Part shown: in pieces, positions 29,494-35,069 of the stretch
Position numbering within the stretch: position 1 is the first letter of the stretch
How the letters are laid out: every line of letters begins with the position of its first letter
Origin: a virus
Virus record (IMG/VR): IMGVR_UViG_3300025759_000299
Span: 1 to 35,069 of that record
Reading direction: 5' to 3' (one strand)
Length of the DNA: 35,069 bases
Notes under the pieces: model-generated
What the model saw: the letters and a program-made list of their open reading frames with translations, nothing else
What the model was told of the DNA's origin: nothing
Database searches by the model: none
Translations under genes and position numbers: made by a program

Positions 29494-29630
29494 GCCGTTA
29501 CGGATGGGCTGTTGATGGTTACGGCAAATGCCATGTATATAAAAAAGGAGATAACAGGGTTTTGTTTTCAGGGCTAAAGGGTGTTAGCGGTTATGAATTG
29601 GTTTGGATTTATGAGGATTTTGGCAAATGA
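29490..29630 (+). CDS. Small early protein with GTG start (46 aa)
   Basis: The longer frame begins at 29448, but I choose GTG 29490, because AGAAGGTGG just upstream is a good ribosome-binding site and the GTG overlaps the previous stop. It codes for a compact beta-type protein (SRYGWAVDGYGKCHVYKKGDNRVLFSGLKGVSGYELVWIYEDFG). Its stop overlaps an ATG of a remnant frame. No family recognised. Confidence 0.5.
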   Translation: MSRYGWAVDGYGKCHVYKKGDNRVLFSGLKGVSGYELVWIYEDFGK

Positions 29631-29799
29631 CACCAGCACAGCAAGCAAAGAGTGTGGCGGCATAACAAGAGTGCAAATAGAAAAAGACAAAATATACTAT
29701 TCAGAACCAACTTACTGGGAATTAACTAAGGGCGCAACGCACTCAGGTTGTTACGAATGTTCAGACATACCGCCAGCTGGGCGAGTAGGCTTAGAATGA
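29611..29799 (+). CDS. Small Cys-containing frame, start uncertain (62 aa)
   Basis: The C-terminal part (IEKDKIYYSEPTYWELTKGATHSGCYECSDIPPAGRVGLE) looks like a real protein, with a CYEC pair and an aromatic YYSEPTYWEL. The upstream part overlaps the HTH remnant and reads poorly (ANDTSTASKECGG). ATG 29611 is the listed start; a GTG at 29671 is possible. Neither has a good ribosome-binding site. Its TGA overlaps the next ATG, which favours expression as part of the chain. Confidence 0.4.
   Translation: MRILANDTSTASKECGGITRVQIEKDKIYYSEPTYWELTKGATHSGCYECSDIPPAGRVGLE
29627..29665 (+). pseudogene. Remnant of the 5' end of the small HTH gene
   Basis: The first 23 bases (ATGACACCAGCACAGCAAGC and the next AAA) are identical to the start of the HTH gene at 30471-30493. 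After that the copy degrades and stops after 12 codons (TPAQQAKSVAA). It is not a functional DNA-binding protein. It marks a second copy of a unit that once ended in the HTH gene. Confidence 0.6.
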
Positions 29800-29969
29800 A
29801 AAGGCATAAATACTCACGAATATTCACATGCGAGCGTTGCCACAAGATCAAGAAAGTTAAAGGCCACAGCTGGCGTCAACTAGATAGCATTCAGCGTGCA
29901 ATGAACCGCGCTTGTTCGGACAAGCTTAACTTAGAGCGTAAAGAGAGGGTAGAAAGCAATGAAACTTGA
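29796..29969 (+). CDS. Small basic protein with CxxC motif (57 aa)
   Basis: The start is ATG 29796, overlapping the previous TGA; the longer frame upstream is not needed. It reads KRHKYSRIFTCERCHKIKKVKGHSWRQLD...MNRACSDKLNLERKERVESNE: a basic N-terminus with one CERC pair and a further Cys, so zinc binding is possible but only partly supplied with ligands. The rest is helical and charged. Its stop overlaps the next gene by a few bases. Nucleic-acid binding is plausible; function unknown. Confidence 0.6.
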   Translation: MKRHKYSRIFTCERCHKIKKVKGHSWRQLDSIQRAMNRACSDKLNLERKERVESNET

Positions 29970-30138
29970 TGGGCAAACTTACGATCAATGGCTAGAAACG
30001 CTAAACGAAAGAGCGAAAGAAGTTGGTTTTGATTTTAAGTTGCAGCAATACCATTATCACTCATGGTTTTCACATGGATACACGCCCGAAGCAGTGATAA
30101 ACGATATGAGAGAGGCCGTTGCTGGAGGTGACAGCTAA
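29959..30138 (+). CDS. Small phage protein with YHSWFSHGYTPEAV motif (59 aa)
   Basis: ATG 29959 overlaps the end of the previous gene by 11 bases; GAGAGGGT lies upstream. The protein reads KLDGQTYDQWLETLNERAKEVGFDFK, then YHYHSWFSHGYTPEAVINDMREAV. The (Y/H)-x-SWF-x-x-GYTPE-V pattern occurs in small phage proteins of unknown role, which supports it being real. The last gene before the second repeat copy. Confidence 0.65.
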   Translation: MKLDGQTYDQWLETLNERAKEVGFDFKLQQYHYHSWFSHGYTPEAVINDMREAVAGGDS

Positions 30139-30181
30139 CCTACGCATAAATTGATAATGGAGCGTAGCGGAATGAGTCAAA

Positions 30182-30287
30182 TTGATAGGGCTATATCTTA
30201 CATTTCCTACAAATAATTTAAAATAAACCTTGCTTTCTTTAAATAGTTGGGTATAATGATTACATCAACTAGAGATACCGAGGCAAA
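30182..30287 (+). repeat. Direct repeat copy B (106 bp)
   Basis: Identical over 106 bases to 29224-29329. An ATG at 30172 makes a 14-residue frame ending RAISYISYK, the same end as the 39-residue gene before copy A. Directly upstream (30140-30167) CTACGC and GCGTAG form a weak 6-bp hairpin with a 16-base loop. Confidence 0.95.
30230..30257 (+). promoter_or_regulatory. Duplicated promoter, copy B
   Basis: -35 TTGCTT (30230-30235), 16-base spacer, -10 TATAAT (30252-30257), identical to copy A. It drives the 59-residue and small HTH genes. Confidence 0.75.
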
Positions 30288-30291
30288 TAAA

Positions 30292-30471
30292 ATGGAAACT
30301 ATCAACAAATCAACAACTAACAACACTGCAACTTATTACTGGGACGCTAAAAGCGAGCTTTTCACCACTTTTGATGATACTCGCTTAAGCTTCCAGCCTA
30401 CACACAAAATTATCGTTGATGCTGACCTTTACGCTGATGAGCTTGATGCAATTTTTGTGGAGGTTATTTAA
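30292..30471 (+). CDS. Small early protein behind promoter copy B (59 aa)
   Basis: The start is ATG 30292, in the same place relative to the repeat as the 52-residue gene is to copy A; an upstream frame start lies within the promoter and is rejected. It reads ETINKSTTNNTATYYWDAKSELFTTFDDT, then HKIIVDADLYADELDAIFVEVI: an acidic mostly beta-type protein. It shares no similarity with the gene behind copy A. The stop shares one base with the HTH start. Function unknown. Confidence 0.6.
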   Translation: METINKSTTNNTATYYWDAKSELFTTFDDTRLSFQPTHKIIVDADLYADELDAIFVEVI

Positions 30472-30647
30472 TGACACCAGCACAGCAAGCAAAAAGCGTA
30501 GGGCTAAAAAGCCTCACTGCTGTTTCTGAAATAACAGGCGTTAGTTTAAACACGTTGACGAACTGGCATAAACATAAACCTAGGCTTTTTGCAATTGTAT
30601 TGCTGGGGTGTGTTTTGAAAATAGATGAAAATAGCTCTAATGGTTAG
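30471..30647 (+). CDS. Small HTH-like DNA-binding protein, rightward paralogue (58 aa)
   Basis: GGAGGT lies 6 bases before ATG 30471. TPAQQAKSVGLKSLTAVSEITGVSLNTLTNWHKHKP is a helix-turn-helix with LTAVSEITGVSLNTLTNWHKH as core, followed by RLFAIVLLGCVLK. It is paralogous to the leftward protein at 25286-25468 (VAEIYGVTTETLRNYDKHEP). It ends the second unit after the duplicated promoter. The proteins probably regulate neighbouring early operons. Its DNA target is not visible. Confidence 0.7.
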   Translation: MTPAQQAKSVGLKSLTAVSEITGVSLNTLTNWHKHKPRLFAIVLLGCVLKIDENSSNG

Positions 30648-30684
30648 CTCTGGGGGTTTGACCAAAAAACAGTATTATAATGAT

Positions 30685-30717
30685 AAAAAACCCCGTTGAC
30701 CAAATCGGAAAACGGGG
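30685..30717 (-). terminator. Strong intrinsic terminator on the minus strand
   Basis: Read on the minus strand: CCCCGTT, 13-base loop, AACGGGG, then TTTTTT. A 7-bp GC-rich stem and a 6-base T-run, the best terminator in the window. There is no annotated minus-strand gene to its right, so it ends a transcript of its own. Confidence 0.85.
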
Positions 30718-30791
30718 CTATATTACTTAAATGCCGGTTCGCACCCGGTCTGACATTACAAACCATGAAAAATGACAAACCGGTCCGGCGT
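30685..30791 (-). ncRNA. Candidate small structured RNA (about 107 nt)
   Basis: A minus-strand unit with a good promoter (30798-30825), a start near 30791 and a strong terminator. The body forms a long hairpin: arms 30771-30783 and 30745-30757 (CCGGTTTGTCATT with AATGTCAGACCGG, 12 of 13 paired counting one G-U), with a 13-base loop. An alternative pairing uses GAACCGG near 30734. No good reading frame with a ribosome-binding site is present. It lies opposite to the rightward early region and about 340 bases before the helicase operon. C4- or CI-type antisense RNAs regulate P1/P4-like phages; that parallel is only a suggestion. Confidence 0.65.
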
Positions 30792-30797
30792 AAAGCC

Positions 30798-30825
30798 ATT
30801 ATAGCCAAATCCCATTTTTCCTCAA
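30798..30825 (-). promoter_or_regulatory. Promoter of the candidate small RNA
   Basis: On the minus strand: -35 TTGAGG (30820-30825), 16-base spacer, -10 TATAAT (30798-30803). The -10 is perfect. The start would be near 30791, which gives a transcript of about 107 bases to the terminator. Confidence 0.72.
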
Positions 30826-31134
30826 GTTCTGTTCAGACCTACCGCGCATGAGAATCATTCTTTGTGGGCGTGACACTCTATAAAGCAAGTTCCACACACT
30901 GCCAGAGCTTAGGGCGTTAAATAAGCAATCAAGGTAACACCTGCAAGTTGAATGACGTTAGAGCGCGGATAAACAGCGGTAATGTCAGGGTTAATGGTCT
31001 GGACGTACCATCATGGATGAGAAACGGTCGCTGATACTGTTCAGCTTGCTTGTAAACCAATAGAGTGGCTAGGAATAAGGGGTTTGCTATATCCCTGACT
31101 AACCGCTCTAAGATGACCTTGTGGAGAAAACAAA
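30826..31134. other. Gene-free leader upstream of the replication genes
   Basis: No reading frame of this stretch combines length, start and a ribosome-binding site; the longest one, on the minus strand, looks like chance. It contains several short frames of 12-18 codons and no clear promoter. It may be a long 5' leader of the helicase-primase transcript, a replication origin or a regulatory RNA target. I see no tandem iterons. Confidence 0.4.
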
Positions 31135-31383
31135 ATGATAATGCCAAAGGTACGCCACAAGCACGATGAGAGGTGGCTTGACGAGAGGTTTGCGGAGCTG
31201 GTGGGCATCACTGGCTTAAACCACGGCAAAGCGATTGCTGAGAAGTACAGCGCAGTCTATGAGGTAGAATACGAACTAGAGGCAACAGAGCATAAGAAGC
31301 ACAATAGAGCACGACATGAAGCTAATTCAAGACTGGTCAAGGTAATTAGAGGATTAAAAGAAAGGCCAGTAAAACCAACCTAA
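31135..31383 (+). CDS. Hypothetical protein preceding the helicase (82 aa)
   Basis: GGAG 8 bases upstream favours ATG 31135 over ATG 31141. The protein is basic and helical: PKVRHKHDERWLDERFAELVGITGLNHGKAIAEKYSAVYEVEYELEATEHKKHNRARHEANSRLVKVI. The segment from AIAEKYSAVYE to NRARHEANSRL recalls small phage proteins with a conserved A-E-x-Y-x-x-VYE and an RR-A-N-RL-like helix that often precede replication genes. DNA or helicase-loading interaction is possible. No firm family. Confidence 0.65.
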   Translation: MIMPKVRHKHDERWLDERFAELVGITGLNHGKAIAEKYSAVYEVEYELEATEHKKHNRARHEANSRLVKVIRGLKERPVKPT

Positions 31384-31406
31384 TTTGCTACTAGCAAGGG
31401 GATAAT

Positions 31407-32975
31407 ATGCAATTTGAACAACTACGACCAAAACAACAGAAAGCTATAGCCATGCTTCGCCAGGGGTGGAAGCAAGAAAGAACACACCTAATTTCAGCAG
31501 CGGTAGGATTCGGTAAGACAGCAGTAGCATCTTATTTGGTACAGTCATTTATAGAGCGCGGCAAAAGAGTGCTATTTGTAGCTCCCTATACCGTGCTGGT
31601 AACTCAGACAGCTGCAAGGTTTGAGGAATACGGACTACCTAAAGCGGGCCTGATCTGGCGTGACCATCCAGATTATGACCCTAAAGCCCTAATTCAGATA
31701 GCTAGTGCTGACACGTTGATCAGGCGTGACTTTCCAAGTGATATTGATTTGATGATTGTTGATGAGTGTCATATCAGGCGTGTCAAATTACTAGAGATTA
31801 TCGAGGAGGCCACTTTTCCAGTGGTAGGCCTAAGTGGTACGCCATTCGCCCCGTGGCTGGGTAAATACTATGGTCATTTCGTCAAGCCAACGACAATGCG
31901 AGAGCTGATTAATCAGAAGTTCTTATCTGACTATGAGTTTTACGCACCAACCAAGCCGGATCTAAGTAATGTCAAGCAGAGCAATACTGCTGGTTTTGGT
32001 ATGGATTACAAAGAGCAGGAAGTGGCTGAAATCATGGGTGATTCAGTCATAGTTGGGAATATAGTTGAGAACTGGCTAGAAAATGGCAAGGATTTGCCGA
32101 CAATTGCATTTTGCTGCAACGTTGCCCACGCTAATGAAGTATGTAACCGCTTCAACGGTTCTGGGATCACAGCAGAAGTAATGACAGCCAAGACGCCACA
32201 CGATGAGCGTCAGGACATTATTTATAGGTACGAAAGCGGCATAACAAAAGTAATATGTAATGTTGGTGTGCTGGTCGCTGGGTTCGACGCTGATGTCAGA
32301 TGTATTATTTATGCGAGGCCAACAAAATCAGAAATCAGATGGTTGCAGTGCCTTGGTCGCGGTCTAAGGATAGCTAAAGGCAAGGACGTGCTTATAGTGT
32401 TTGATCATTCTGGAACAGTTCACAATCTAGGATACCCAGATTCAATTGAATACGACGAGCTAAAGAGCACCAATGACGGCAAAGACACGCCCAAACAGAT
32501 ACAGAAAGAAATAGAGAAAATAGAAGCTAAGCCCAAAGAATGCCCAAAATGCACTTACATGAAGCCAGCAAAGACGCCCATTTGCCCTAAATGTGGCTTT
32601 AAGTCTGTTGGTGGCCAAGATGTTGATGTTGACGAAAGCCGACAAATAGAAAAGCTAAAGGGTAAGCTGGCACCAACAAACAAGGACAAACAGCAGTTTT
32701 ATAGTGAGTTGCTGGGCTATATACGAGAAATGAGGGCCAAAGGAAAGCTATATTCTGAAGGCTGGGCAGCCCATATGTTTAAGAATAAATTTAGTCACTG
32801 GCCAAACAAGTTCAACAAATCACCATCAACAGCATCAATCGAGACAAGAAACTACATTAAGTCGCAGAACATACGTCGCGCCAAGTCAAAGACACCACTA
32901 ATAAGTAAAGAGACTAGAGAAAGAGGCTCAAAGGTTCTCAGGGAGCTTAGGGATATGCTAGGGGGTAAAGCATGA
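31407..32975 (+). CDS. Superfamily 2 helicase with C-terminal zinc ribbon (522 aa)
   Basis: A DNA-dependent ATPase that unwinds or remodels DNA. Motifs in order: Q-like start (LRPKQQKAI), Walker A AAVGFGKT (31-38), DEAH-type DECH (119-122), SGTP (143-146), a long middle, VAGFD (290-294) and motif VI QCLGRGLR (314-321). A zinc ribbon follows with CPKC (379-382) and CPKC (393-396). The C-terminal 120 residues are basic (KFSHWPNKFNKSP, RGSKVLRELRDMLG) and probably bind DNA. AAGGGG lies about 8 bases upstream of the start. It overlaps the primase gene by 4 bases, forming a helicase-primase pair as in many phage replication modules. It is not a replicative RecA-fold (DnaB-type) helicase. Confidence 0.9.
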   Translation: MQFEQLRPKQQKAIAMLRQGWKQERTHLISAAVGFGKTAVASYLVQSFIERGKRVLFVAPYTVLVTQTAARFEEYGLPKAGLIWRDHPDYDPKALIQIASADTLIRRDFPSDIDLMIVDECHIRRVKLLEIIEEATFPVVGLSGTPFAPWLGKYYGHFVKPTTMRELINQKFLSDYEFYAPTKPDLSNVKQSNTAGFGMDYKEQEVAEIMGDSVIVGNIVENWLENGKDLPTIAFCCNVAHANEVCNRFNGSGITAEVMTAKTPHDERQDIIYRYESGITKVICNVGVLVAGFDADVRCIIYARPTKSEIRWLQCLGRGLRIAKGKDVLIVFDHSGTVHNLGYPDSIEYDELKSTNDGKDTPKQIQKEIEKIEAKPKECPKCTYMKPAKTPICPKCGFKSVGGQDVDVDESRQIEKLKGKLAPTNKDKQQFYSELLGYIREMRAKGKLYSEGWAAHMFKNKFSHWPNKFNKSPSTASIETRNYIKSQNIRRAKSKTPLISKETRERGSKVLRELRDMLGGKA

Positions 32976-33910
32976 AAACGACTGATTTCGTTAAAGGTAA
33001 AACCCCGCAAATTTTAGAGTATTACAGCTTGCCGCCCGTCAATCCAAGGCACCATCACAAAGGCGAGTGCCCAATGTGCGGGAGAAAAGGGAAGCTAAGG
33101 ATAGATGATCAAGACGGCTCAGGGTCATGGATTTGCGTGTGTGGTAGCGGTGATTTATGGGAGCTCTTGAAGCTATCAACGGGCAAGGACTTTAAGACTC
33201 TAGCAAAAGAGATTGATCAAGCCTTTGGCAACGCTTTCTCAACTGAGCATCAAACACCAAAAGTAAACAACAATTTAAACCAGGCTGTAGCGCGATTCAA
33301 GTCACTATCTGTAATAAGAGGTACTGACGCTGAAAGATATCTCAATTCAAGAGGTATAACACAACTACCCACGGGAGGCGTTAAATACAGCGCAGGTGAA
33401 TACAACTCTGAAACTGGTGGTAAGTTACCATGTATATACGCAATCGCCTCAAATGAGTATTCAGAGGCCATACAGCGGCATGTTACGTACCTGGACGGGG
33501 CAACAAAAGCAAAGGTTGAAGTGCAGAAAAAAGCACTATCACTACAGGAGTATAGTGGCTCAATTTCAGTCAAGTTATTCCAACCAAAATCAACACTAGG
33601 AATAGCTGAGGGCATCGAAACGGCATTGAGTGCCCACCAGCTCTACAAAGTACCTGTCTGGTCAACTCTCAACTCTTCACTGATGAAGAGGTTCAAAGCA
33701 CCTTCCGGCGTCGATACGCTCTACATATTTGCAGATAATGACACTAATGGAACCGGCTTGGCTGCTGCTTTTGCCTGTGCCAACAAGAATATATTAAGTA
33801 ACAACGACGTACGGCGGGTAATTGTGCGATGGCCAGAACTGGAAGATTACAACGACATGCTCATGAGTGGCTGCAAAGTGTTCGAATGGGAATTAACCAG
33901 AGAGTTATAA
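32972..33910 (+). CDS. TOPRIM primase with N-terminal zinc finger (312 aa)
   Basis: Primases start DNA chains with short RNA or DNA primers. This one has a zinc site near the start (ECPMCGRKGKL, residues 32-42, and WICVCGSGD, 53-61: CPMC and CVC). A linker part follows, then a TOPRIM domain with LGIAEGIETALSAHQLY (catalytic Glu213) and LYIFADNDTNGTG (Asp255, Asp257). Total length and architecture fit phage P4-alpha-like or T7-like primase domains without a fused helicase; a DECH helicase is encoded immediately upstream (4-base overlap). A DnaB-type helicase is not seen in this window, so the phage may rely on a host one or encode it elsewhere. Confidence 0.88.
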   Translation: MKTTDFVKGKTPQILEYYSLPPVNPRHHHKGECPMCGRKGKLRIDDQDGSGSWICVCGSGDLWELLKLSTGKDFKTLAKEIDQAFGNAFSTEHQTPKVNNNLNQAVARFKSLSVIRGTDAERYLNSRGITQLPTGGVKYSAGEYNSETGGKLPCIYAIASNEYSEAIQRHVTYLDGATKAKVEVQKKALSLQEYSGSISVKLFQPKSTLGIAEGIETALSAHQLYKVPVWSTLNSSLMKRFKAPSGVDTLYIFADNDTNGTGLAAAFACANKNILSNNDVRRVIVRWPELEDYNDMLMSGCKVFEWELTREL

Positions 33911-33949
33911 AAACATATAAGACCAAGACAAAACGATCTATAGAAATCA

Positions 33950-33992
33950 TTGCAAGAGTTGTCTAATAGTATATAGTTTACTCATAGACAAC
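33950..33992 (+). promoter_or_regulatory. Promoter and operator 4 ahead of the 34012 gene
   Basis: -35 TTGCAA (33950-33955), 16-base spacer, -10 TATAGT (33972-33977). Operator-like GTTTACT-CAT-AGACAAC (33976-33992) starts inside the -10 and shares the 12-mer GTTTACTCATAG with operator 1. A 7-bp inverted repeat, TTGTCTA (33959-33965) and TAGACAA (33985-33991), brackets the -10. Repression here is likely. Confidence 0.7.
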
Positions 33993-34011
33993 AAACAACG
34001 AGGAAATTGAA

Positions 34012-34284
34012 ATGGCTACTTACATTAAAAAAGCGACTTTAGAATTCCCTAATCTTTGGGCTGATTTTGGAATGTCAAAAGACAATGGAGATCGTTGGTA
34101 TCCAAGCCAAGACACTCAAAAATATGTGGTTGAATTTCTTGAGGGTCATAGAGCACCTAGCCGCCGGTGGCCAAACTCTTACGCAACAGCGATGCTGACA
34201 CAGAAGTTCGCAAAGTTAGTCGTAGAACATGAGCCGGAATTAGCTGTTAAGTTAGGTCTTGCAGTGGAAGAAGTCGAAGCTTGA
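34012..34284 (+). CDS. Hypothetical early protein (90 aa)
   Basis: GAGGAAAT about 8 bases before ATG is a good ribosome-binding site, and a repressible promoter lies 35 bases upstream of the start. The protein is helical with a Trp-rich start (LEFPNLWADFGMSKDNGDRWYPSQD), a basic SRRWPNSYATAMLTQKFAKL and an acidic end VKLGLAVEEVEA. No family recognised. Its placement as first gene of an operator-controlled operon suggests an early role, possibly in host takeover or replication. Confidence 0.6.
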   Translation: MATYIKKATLEFPNLWADFGMSKDNGDRWYPSQDTQKYVVEFLEGHRAPSRRWPNSYATAMLTQKFAKLVVEHEPELAVKLGLAVEEVEA

Positions 34285-34294
34285 GGTAATCAAA

Positions 34295-34543
34295 ATGGTT
34301 ATGAGGCACACAATAAAATCACGAAAGCTAAATAAAACTTTCTCGTTTTACAAGCGTTCAACTGATGACAAGGAAAGTTATATATTTTTAGGGTCAGACG
34401 ATGAAGCTGGGCTTTCAGACGACCAGATATGCAATGGTGGATGGTTTCATGGCCCAACAATTACAGCAACAGATGATAATTTTGTTAAAGCATGTGAAAA
34501 ATGGTACAGGCAGCATATGCGTGGATTGGATGAAGAGCTTTAG
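34295..34543 (+). CDS. Hypothetical basic/acidic early protein (82 aa)
   Basis: I choose ATG 34295, because GAGGTAAT lies about 5 bases upstream; a longer frame begins at 34259 and would overlap the previous gene. It is a mixed alpha/beta protein with a basic N-terminus (RHTIKSRKLNKTFSFYKRS), an aspartate-rich middle (FLGSDDEAGLSDDQI) and a short C-terminal helix (FVKACEKWYRQHMRGLDEEL). No family recognised. Confidence 0.55.
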   Translation: MVMRHTIKSRKLNKTFSFYKRSTDDKESYIFLGSDDEAGLSDDQICNGGWFHGPTITATDDNFVKACEKWYRQHMRGLDEEL

Positions 34544-34576
34544 GTGTAATTATGAACAAGCAAAGGGGAAATTAAA

Positions 34577-34939
34577 GTGCATATTATCGTAGAGCAAAGA
34601 GCACGACATATTCTTGGCTTGCCTTGGGATGATTTGGTATCAATTTTTAATATTGGTGATCCGCCGACAACATACGAAAAGCGGGCTTCTAAAGTTAATT
34701 CAATGTTGGAGCGCATTGACGGTGAAACCAAGTATGCGCCTGGTTCGCTTGCACTAAACGTTCTGTGTGATGGCCAAAGCTTGATTGATTTACTAAAAGC
34801 TGATGACTTTGATGTTGTTAAGATAGATGCAGTCTTGGCGAAGATAAAAGCCAAGCAGAAAGCTATGGACTGCGCGACACATAGCACTACAGGAGCTGTT
34901 AAAGAATCCACCATAGACGATCTAACACGCCAAGTATAG
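34577..34939 (+). CDS. Hypothetical early protein with GTG start (120 aa)
   Basis: The start is GTG 34577, with AAAGGGGA about 9 bases before it. An ATG at 34552 opens only a 7-codon frame. The chain is alpha/beta: HIIVEQRARHILGLPWDDLVSIFNIGDPP, then a long helical part with DGQSLIDLLKADDFDVVKIDAVLAKIKAKQKAMD. Its stop lies 10 bases before the next gene. No family recognised. Confidence 0.55.
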   Translation: MHIIVEQRARHILGLPWDDLVSIFNIGDPPTTYEKRASKVNSMLERIDGETKYAPGSLALNVLCDGQSLIDLLKADDFDVVKIDAVLAKIKAKQKAMDCATHSTTGAVKESTIDDLTRQV

Positions 34940-34949
34940 TGAGGTAATT

Positions 34950-35069
34950 ATGAATACATATAAAGATCAGCACGCAAAAGCAAAGCCTGGGCATAGCTTA
35001 GTTGGAGTTATGTTCACAAGTAAGACGGGCAACTTTGAATATGATGTCAGATTTAAAGATCTAACTGCT
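34950..35069 (+). CDS. Partial early protein cut by the window end (40 codons)
   Basis: ATG 34950 follows GAGGTAAT, the same ribosome-binding pattern used at 34295. The visible part (NTYKDQHAKAKPGHSLVGVMFTSKTGNFEYDVRF) is mixed and basic. It runs out of the window without a stop. It belongs to the same early operon. Function not identifiable. Confidence 0.5.
   Translation, partial: MNTYKDQHAKAKPGHSLVGVMFTSKTGNFEYDVRFKDLTA

Noticed and set aside
30140-30167. CTACGC/GCGTAG hairpin as a terminator before repeat copy B
   Set aside because: A 6-bp stem with a 16-base loop and no T-run is too weak to call.
30658-30681. TTGACC and TATAAT on the plus strand as a rightward promoter
   Set aside because: The spacing is only 12 bases, too short for a sigma70 promoter.
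30734-30750. tRNA-like T-arm (GCCGG-TTCGCAC-CCGGT) on the plus strand
   Set aside because: The loop lacks the expected A58, no acceptor, D or anticodon arms pair with it, and the sequence is better explained as part of the minus-strand hairpin RNA.
30648-30770. A 40-codon minus-strand frame inside the small RNA unit
   Set aside because: It starts within the loop of the hairpin, has no ribosome-binding site and runs through the terminator.
30929-31147. Minus-strand frame of 72 codons in the gene-free leader
   Set aside because: No ribosome-binding site, odd composition and no neighbours on that strand; probably chance.

Overview
The window is a large part of a tailed-phage (podovirus-like) genome. 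It carries a P22-type virion module: portal, gp10-like tail factor, a block of DNA-ejection proteins, and tailspikes with P22-like head-binding domains. There is no tail-tube, tape-measure or baseplate set. Base composition leans towards AT (judged by eye, not computed), and ribosome-binding sites and promoters are ordinary bacterial types. The SSB, Erf, M15 endolysin and 3-TM holin point to a Gram-negative, probably proteobacterial, host. I cannot name the host. No bacterial housekeeping gene, tRNA, integrase, att site, CRISPR array or IS element was seen.

Layout. (1) 1-24375, rightward late genes: two beta-rich proteins of unknown role, small and large terminase, portal, a GroES-like co-chaperonin, a scaffold-like protein, a probable cement protein, the major capsid protein, accessory head proteins with hairpin terminators around one of them, a tail adaptor, the gp10-like factor, three ejection-type proteins (one ending in a peptidase-S74-like domain), three adjacent tailspike genes carrying four anchor domains, and a lysis/membrane block ending in an M15 peptidase endolysin and a 3-TM holin. 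(2) 24379-28567, leftward early genes meeting the late operon at a hairpin: a MazG-like pyrophosphohydrolase, a small HTH protein, several unknown small proteins, SSB, Erf recombinase and an XRE repressor. (3) 28568-28723, a divergent control region. (4) 28724-30647, rightward tiny early genes, including a 106-bp promoter-bearing repeat present twice 958 bp apart. (5) 30648-31134, a gene-free stretch encoding a probable small structured RNA on the minus strand. (6) 31135-35069, a rightward replication block: DECH-box helicase with zinc ribbon, TOPRIM primase, then small unknown genes running off the window.

Regulation. Five copies of a 17-bp pseudo-palindrome (consensus GTTTACT-N3-AGTAAAC) sit at the divergent repressor region (three), in front of a leftward small-gene operon (one) and in front of the operon after the primase (one). 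They overlap or touch recognisable promoters, so the XRE protein plausibly controls several early operons. Other promoters carry different palindromes. The genes form one programme: early regulators, then recombination and replication proteins, then head, tail and lysis genes.

Most interesting points: the minus-strand small RNA candidate upstream of the helicase-primase genes, the shared operator set, the duplicated promoter cassette, and the tandem or fused anchor-plus-propeller tailspike array. Functional names rest on motif recognition by eye; no database search was run.
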